Origin: Pseudeuparius sepicola
Taxonomy: Eukaryota; Arthropoda; Insecta; Coleoptera; Anthribidae
DNA length: 64,000 nucleotides
NCBI GenBank assembly: GCA_963920635.1
Contig: OY987305.1
Location: 22,158,876 to 22,222,875 of the forward strand
Reading direction: 5' to 3'
Position 1 is the first letter of the stretch. The number at the start of each line of letters is the position of its first letter. Made by a program: the position numbers and the translations under genes. The notes under the pieces were generated by a model. It was not told where the DNA came from. It worked only from the letters and a program-made list of their open reading frames with translations, and searched no databases. Positions 63,580-64,000 of the stretch are shown here, piece after piece.

Positions 63580-64000
63580 GTTTGTGTACCTCGGCATTGG
63601 TGGTACACTCATCTCAGCAGAATATGCAGAAAATCCGACACATTACTCTCTTAAAACGATTTATAACCCTGTAGGGCTTTATTTTCACCAAACTTCTAAT
63701 GTAGAAATTTCTAATGATAAGTGGACTATTTTGGTATATAAAGACATATACTCTCTTAAAAATGCTTACTTTTATAACGAACAAATTTTAATAGATCTCG
63801 ATAACTTTTTATATACCACGAATCCACGTATGGAAAGATTCAGAACATAAATAAAAACTCATTTAAGCTTACTTCACCAAATTTCGAAGGACATTAATTC
63901 AAAATTTAGAGATTTAAAATACGATGTTAATAAAAGTTCGAAACGTGGTTTAATAAATGGCATAGGTTCAATTTTTAAATTTATAACCGGAAATCTTGAT
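63580..64000 (+). pseudogene. env: Env 5' part of copy B, with one extra GGT
   Basis: Repeats copy A apart from an in-frame GGT at about 63599-63604 that adds one Gly in the hydrophobic start (YLGIGGTLIS). The in-frame TAA after ~88 codons is retained. Sequence ends at the window edge just after the fusion-peptide region. Confidence 0.85.

Larger units (their letters stand above)
57670..64000 (+). mobile_element. Errantivirus-like LTR retroelement, copy B (cut by window end)
   Basis: Sequence repeats copy A with a constant offset of 8073 bases up to ~63598, then 8076 after a GGT insertion. All coding lesions seen in copy A recur here. The window ends within env. Confidence 0.95.

Overview
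The window reads as an AT-rich insect (arthropod) nuclear genome segment built almost entirely of nested transposable elements. I found no convincing cellular gene, tRNA, rRNA or CRISPR array. The assignment rests on element types (errantivirus-like LTR elements with env, a Polinton/Maverick that matches what is called an adintovirus, mariner, Penelope-like and CR1/Jockey-like elements) and on spliceosomal introns inside one element gene.

Layout. 1-10 kb: degraded repeats, namely a Tc1/mariner-type MITE with ~300-bp arms (1854-2770), a possible LTR (3314-3833), a decayed Gag fragment (~4.5-5.1 kb), a Penelope-like GIY-YIG fragment (6237-6734) and a TIR element of unknown family (7266-8554). 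10.07-17.44 kb: a long palindromic (foldback) element whose arms have been split by a mariner (10808-12621) and by an almost intact LINE whose ORF1 has a PHD finger (about 13382-17345). 18.0-45.4 kb: a minus-strand errantivirus-like LTR element carrying a 21,261-bp Polinton/adintovirus (18351-39611) in its env gene, with a 6-bp target duplication AAAAGG; the Polinton's DNA polymerase gene is itself split by a LINE (29586-32651). 45.4-49.6 kb: a repeat with CAAGACTCTTG ends, then a decayed DNA transposon of a family I cannot name. 49.6-64 kb: one full errantivirus-like LTR element (49597-58114) and most of a second, nearly identical one joined head to tail through a shared LTR (57670 to beyond the window).

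The Polinton carries a full virus-like set: protein-primed-type DNA polymerase B (three small introns), integrase with chromodomain, FtsK/HerA-type packaging ATPase, adenain-like protease, double and single jelly-roll capsid proteins, and a phospholipase A2-type protein, plus accessory genes including a BIR domain joined to a C-terminal membrane segment, a small putative secreted glycoprotein and two paralogous unknown proteins. Several core genes have single-base frameshifts or stops, so this copy looks like a recent but damaged provirus.

The most novel-looking observation is in the tandem LTR elements. Their Pol contains a TARG1/OARD1-type macrodomain (ADP-ribose hydrolase fold) between protease and reverse transcriptase, with the residues matching the catalytic lysine and aspartate retained. 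It is fused directly to the second half of the RT, whose N-terminal half with motif A is missing. The related errantivirus in the same window has no macrodomain at this place.
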